From the NCBI GenBank assembly GCA_031285975.1, contig JAITVE010000136.1, positions 1 to 5,700 of the forward strand: a DNA stretch of 5,700 nt, written 5' to 3'. Positions 4,534 to 5,700 of this stretch are shown here, piece by piece. Source of the DNA: Candidatus Adiutrix sp. Lineage in GTDB: Bacteria > Desulfobacterota > Desulfarculia > Adiutricales > Adiutricaceae. The notes under the pieces were generated by a model that did no database searches, had not been told where the DNA came from, and worked only from the letters and a program-made list of their open reading frames with translations. Both the position numbers and the translations under genes were made by a program. How positions within the stretch are numbered: position 1 is the stretch's first letter; every line of letters starts with the position of its first letter.

Positions 4534-5700
4534 TGGCGTTCATACTTTTTGGCAGCTTTTTGGGCCTGATGTTCCTGGGGGCGCCTATCGCGGCGGCCCT
4601 TGGCCTGGGCCTCATGCTGTGTTCTATCACCAGCGATTCCTTCTCCCTGGCCTATCTGGGGCGCTCGACCATTCTGGCCCTGGATTCCTTTCCCATCCTG
4701 GCCATTCCCATGTTCATCTTCGCGGGCGAAATCATGGGCCAGGGCGGCATCTCCAAGCGCCTGTTCAATTTCGCCAATGCCTGCGTGGGCGGCATAACCG
4801 GCGGGGTGGCCATTGCCACGGTTTTCACCTGTATGCTCTTTGGGGCTATTTCCGGCTCCGGCCCGGCCACCTTCGCGGCTGTCGGCACCCTGATGATTCC
4901 CCTGATGGGCAAGCAGGGCTATGACAAATCGTTCGTCACCGGCCTGACCGCCGCCTCCGGCGGCCTGGGCGTTCTGATTCCGCCGAGCCTGCCGATGGTC
5001 ATGTACGGCATCACCGCCGGGGTCTCCATCGGGGCCATGTTCCTGGCCGGGGTCATCCCGGGCATAATCAGCGGCCTGGCCCTGATGCTCTATTCCTATT
5101 TCCACTGCAAAAAACATCCCCTGAAAGAAACCGAGGACGCCAGCAGCCGCATGGGCATTGGGGCCAGCGTCATCGACGGCTTCTGGGCCCTGCTTTCACC
5201 GGTCATCATTATGGGCGGCATCTACGGCGGGCTGGTCACCCCCACGGAAGCCGCAGCTGTTTCAGTGGTTTACGGCCTAATAGTCGGCAAGTATATTTAT
5301 AAAACCCTGCAATGGAAGCAACTGCCCCGGATGCTCCTATCGACCGCCAGCATCAACGCCCCCATTCTGCTGGTGGTTTCCACGGCCACGGTGCTGGGGA
5401 AAATACTCAGTATGCAAAAAATCCCCACCGCCCTGGCGGCCTACGTGCTGGGCATTTCCGACAACCCCATCGTCCTTCTGCTGCTGATGAACCTCTTGTT
5501 ACTGTTCGCCGGCATGATGATGGAAACCCTGGCCTCCATCATCATCCTGACGCCCATGCTGTTGCCCATAGCCGCCGGGATAGGCGTTGATCCCGTGCAT
5601 TTCGGGGTCATCATGGTGGCCAATCTGGCCATCGGCTTCGTCACCCCGCCCATCGGCGTCAGCTTGTATACGGCGGCCTCCATCACCAAGCTGCCCTTCG
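4533..5700 (+). CDS. dctM: TRAP transporter large permease, DctM family (partial, C-terminus beyond window)
   Basis: The frame is open from the ATG at 4533 to the right edge (389 codons); family members are usually near 425-430 residues, so only the last part is missing. This is the ion-coupled, multi-spanning channel subunit of the TRAP transporter. Conserved DctM blocks are FGAISGSGPATFAAVG (103-118), GLGVLIPPSLPMVMYGI (144-160), GGIYGGLVTPTEAAAV (228-243), TPMLLPI (340-346), and the late block VDPVHFGVIMVANLAIGF (352-369) followed by VTPPIG (370-375). The protein is strongly hydrophobic throughout, apart from a hydrophilic loop at about 191-209. The start uses TAATG, overlapping the dctQ stop by one base, with AGGGAGG (4516-4522) 10 nt upstream. 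The subunits are separate genes, not a DctQM fusion. No frameshift or missing core motif is seen. Confidence 0.93.
   Translation, partial: MAFILFGSFLGLMFLGAPIAAALGLGLMLCSITSDSFSLAYLGRSTILALDSFPILAIPMFIFAGEIMGQGGISKRLFNFANACVGGITGGVAIATVFTCMLFGAISGSGPATFAAVGTLMIPLMGKQGYDKSFVTGLTAASGGLGVLIPPSLPMVMYGITAGVSIGAMFLAGVIPGIISGLALMLYSYFHCKKHPLKETEDASSRMGIGASVIDGFWALLSPVIIMGGIYGGLVTPTEAAAVSVVYGLIVGKYIYKTLQWKQLPRMLLSTASINAPILLVVSTATVLGKILSMQKIPTALAAYVLGISDNPIVLLLLMNLLLLFAGMMMETLASIIILTPMLLPIAAGIGVDPVHFGVIMVANLAIGFVTPPIGVSLYTAASITKLPF

Noticed and set aside
4523..4924. Overlapping plus-strand frame (133 aa) within dctQ/dctM
   Set aside because: It is an alternate frame of dctM with no motif; the dctM frame is continuous with diagnostic TRAP blocks.

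Overview
The window looks like a stretch of a GC-rich, probably anaerobic proteobacterial chromosome. The TRAP-rich gene content and protein style best fit Desulfovibrionaceae (Desulfovibrio/Bilophila-like). This is inference from style, because no rRNA or other phylogenetic marker is present. All coding regions are compact and GC-rich, while the 412-bp intergenic region in the middle is AT-rich.

Layout: two divergent transport operons face away from a shared regulatory region (about 886-1297). Leftward (minus strand): an HD-domain protein of 189 aa (316-885), then the start of a TRAP solute-binding protein that runs off the left edge (1-247). Rightward (plus strand): a second, paralogous HD-domain protein of 188 aa (1298-1864), a D-2-hydroxyacid dehydrogenase (1913-2893), a TRAP solute-binding protein (2933-3955), the small TRAP membrane subunit DctQ (4033-4533) and the large TRAP permease DctM (4533 to the right edge, about nine tenths present).

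The central region holds two divergent promoter candidates, each with a perfect TTGACA -35 box. Each is followed, at or just after the predicted transcription start, by one copy of a 20-bp element. The copies are inverted relative to each other, identical at 19 of 20 positions, and differ only at the centre base of a TATC-N-GATA dyad. This looks like a repressor operator pair that would control both operons together. Similarity between the two promoters and between the two HD proteins (about half of residues identical by hand alignment) suggests that a promoter-operator-HD gene unit was duplicated in inverted orientation. The rightward transcript also has a leader of about 150 nt that can fold into a long helix closing an inner hairpin, a candidate cis-regulatory RNA.

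How the genes may work together: each TRAP system would import an organic acid (or sulfonate-type acid) driven by an ion gradient. The dehydrogenase would interconvert a 2-hydroxyacid and a 2-oxoacid in the cytoplasm. The HD proteins carry a complete six-ligand dinuclear metal site and lead both operons, but their substrate cannot be read from the sequence. The HD-TRAP pairing is the most novel-looking aspect of the window.
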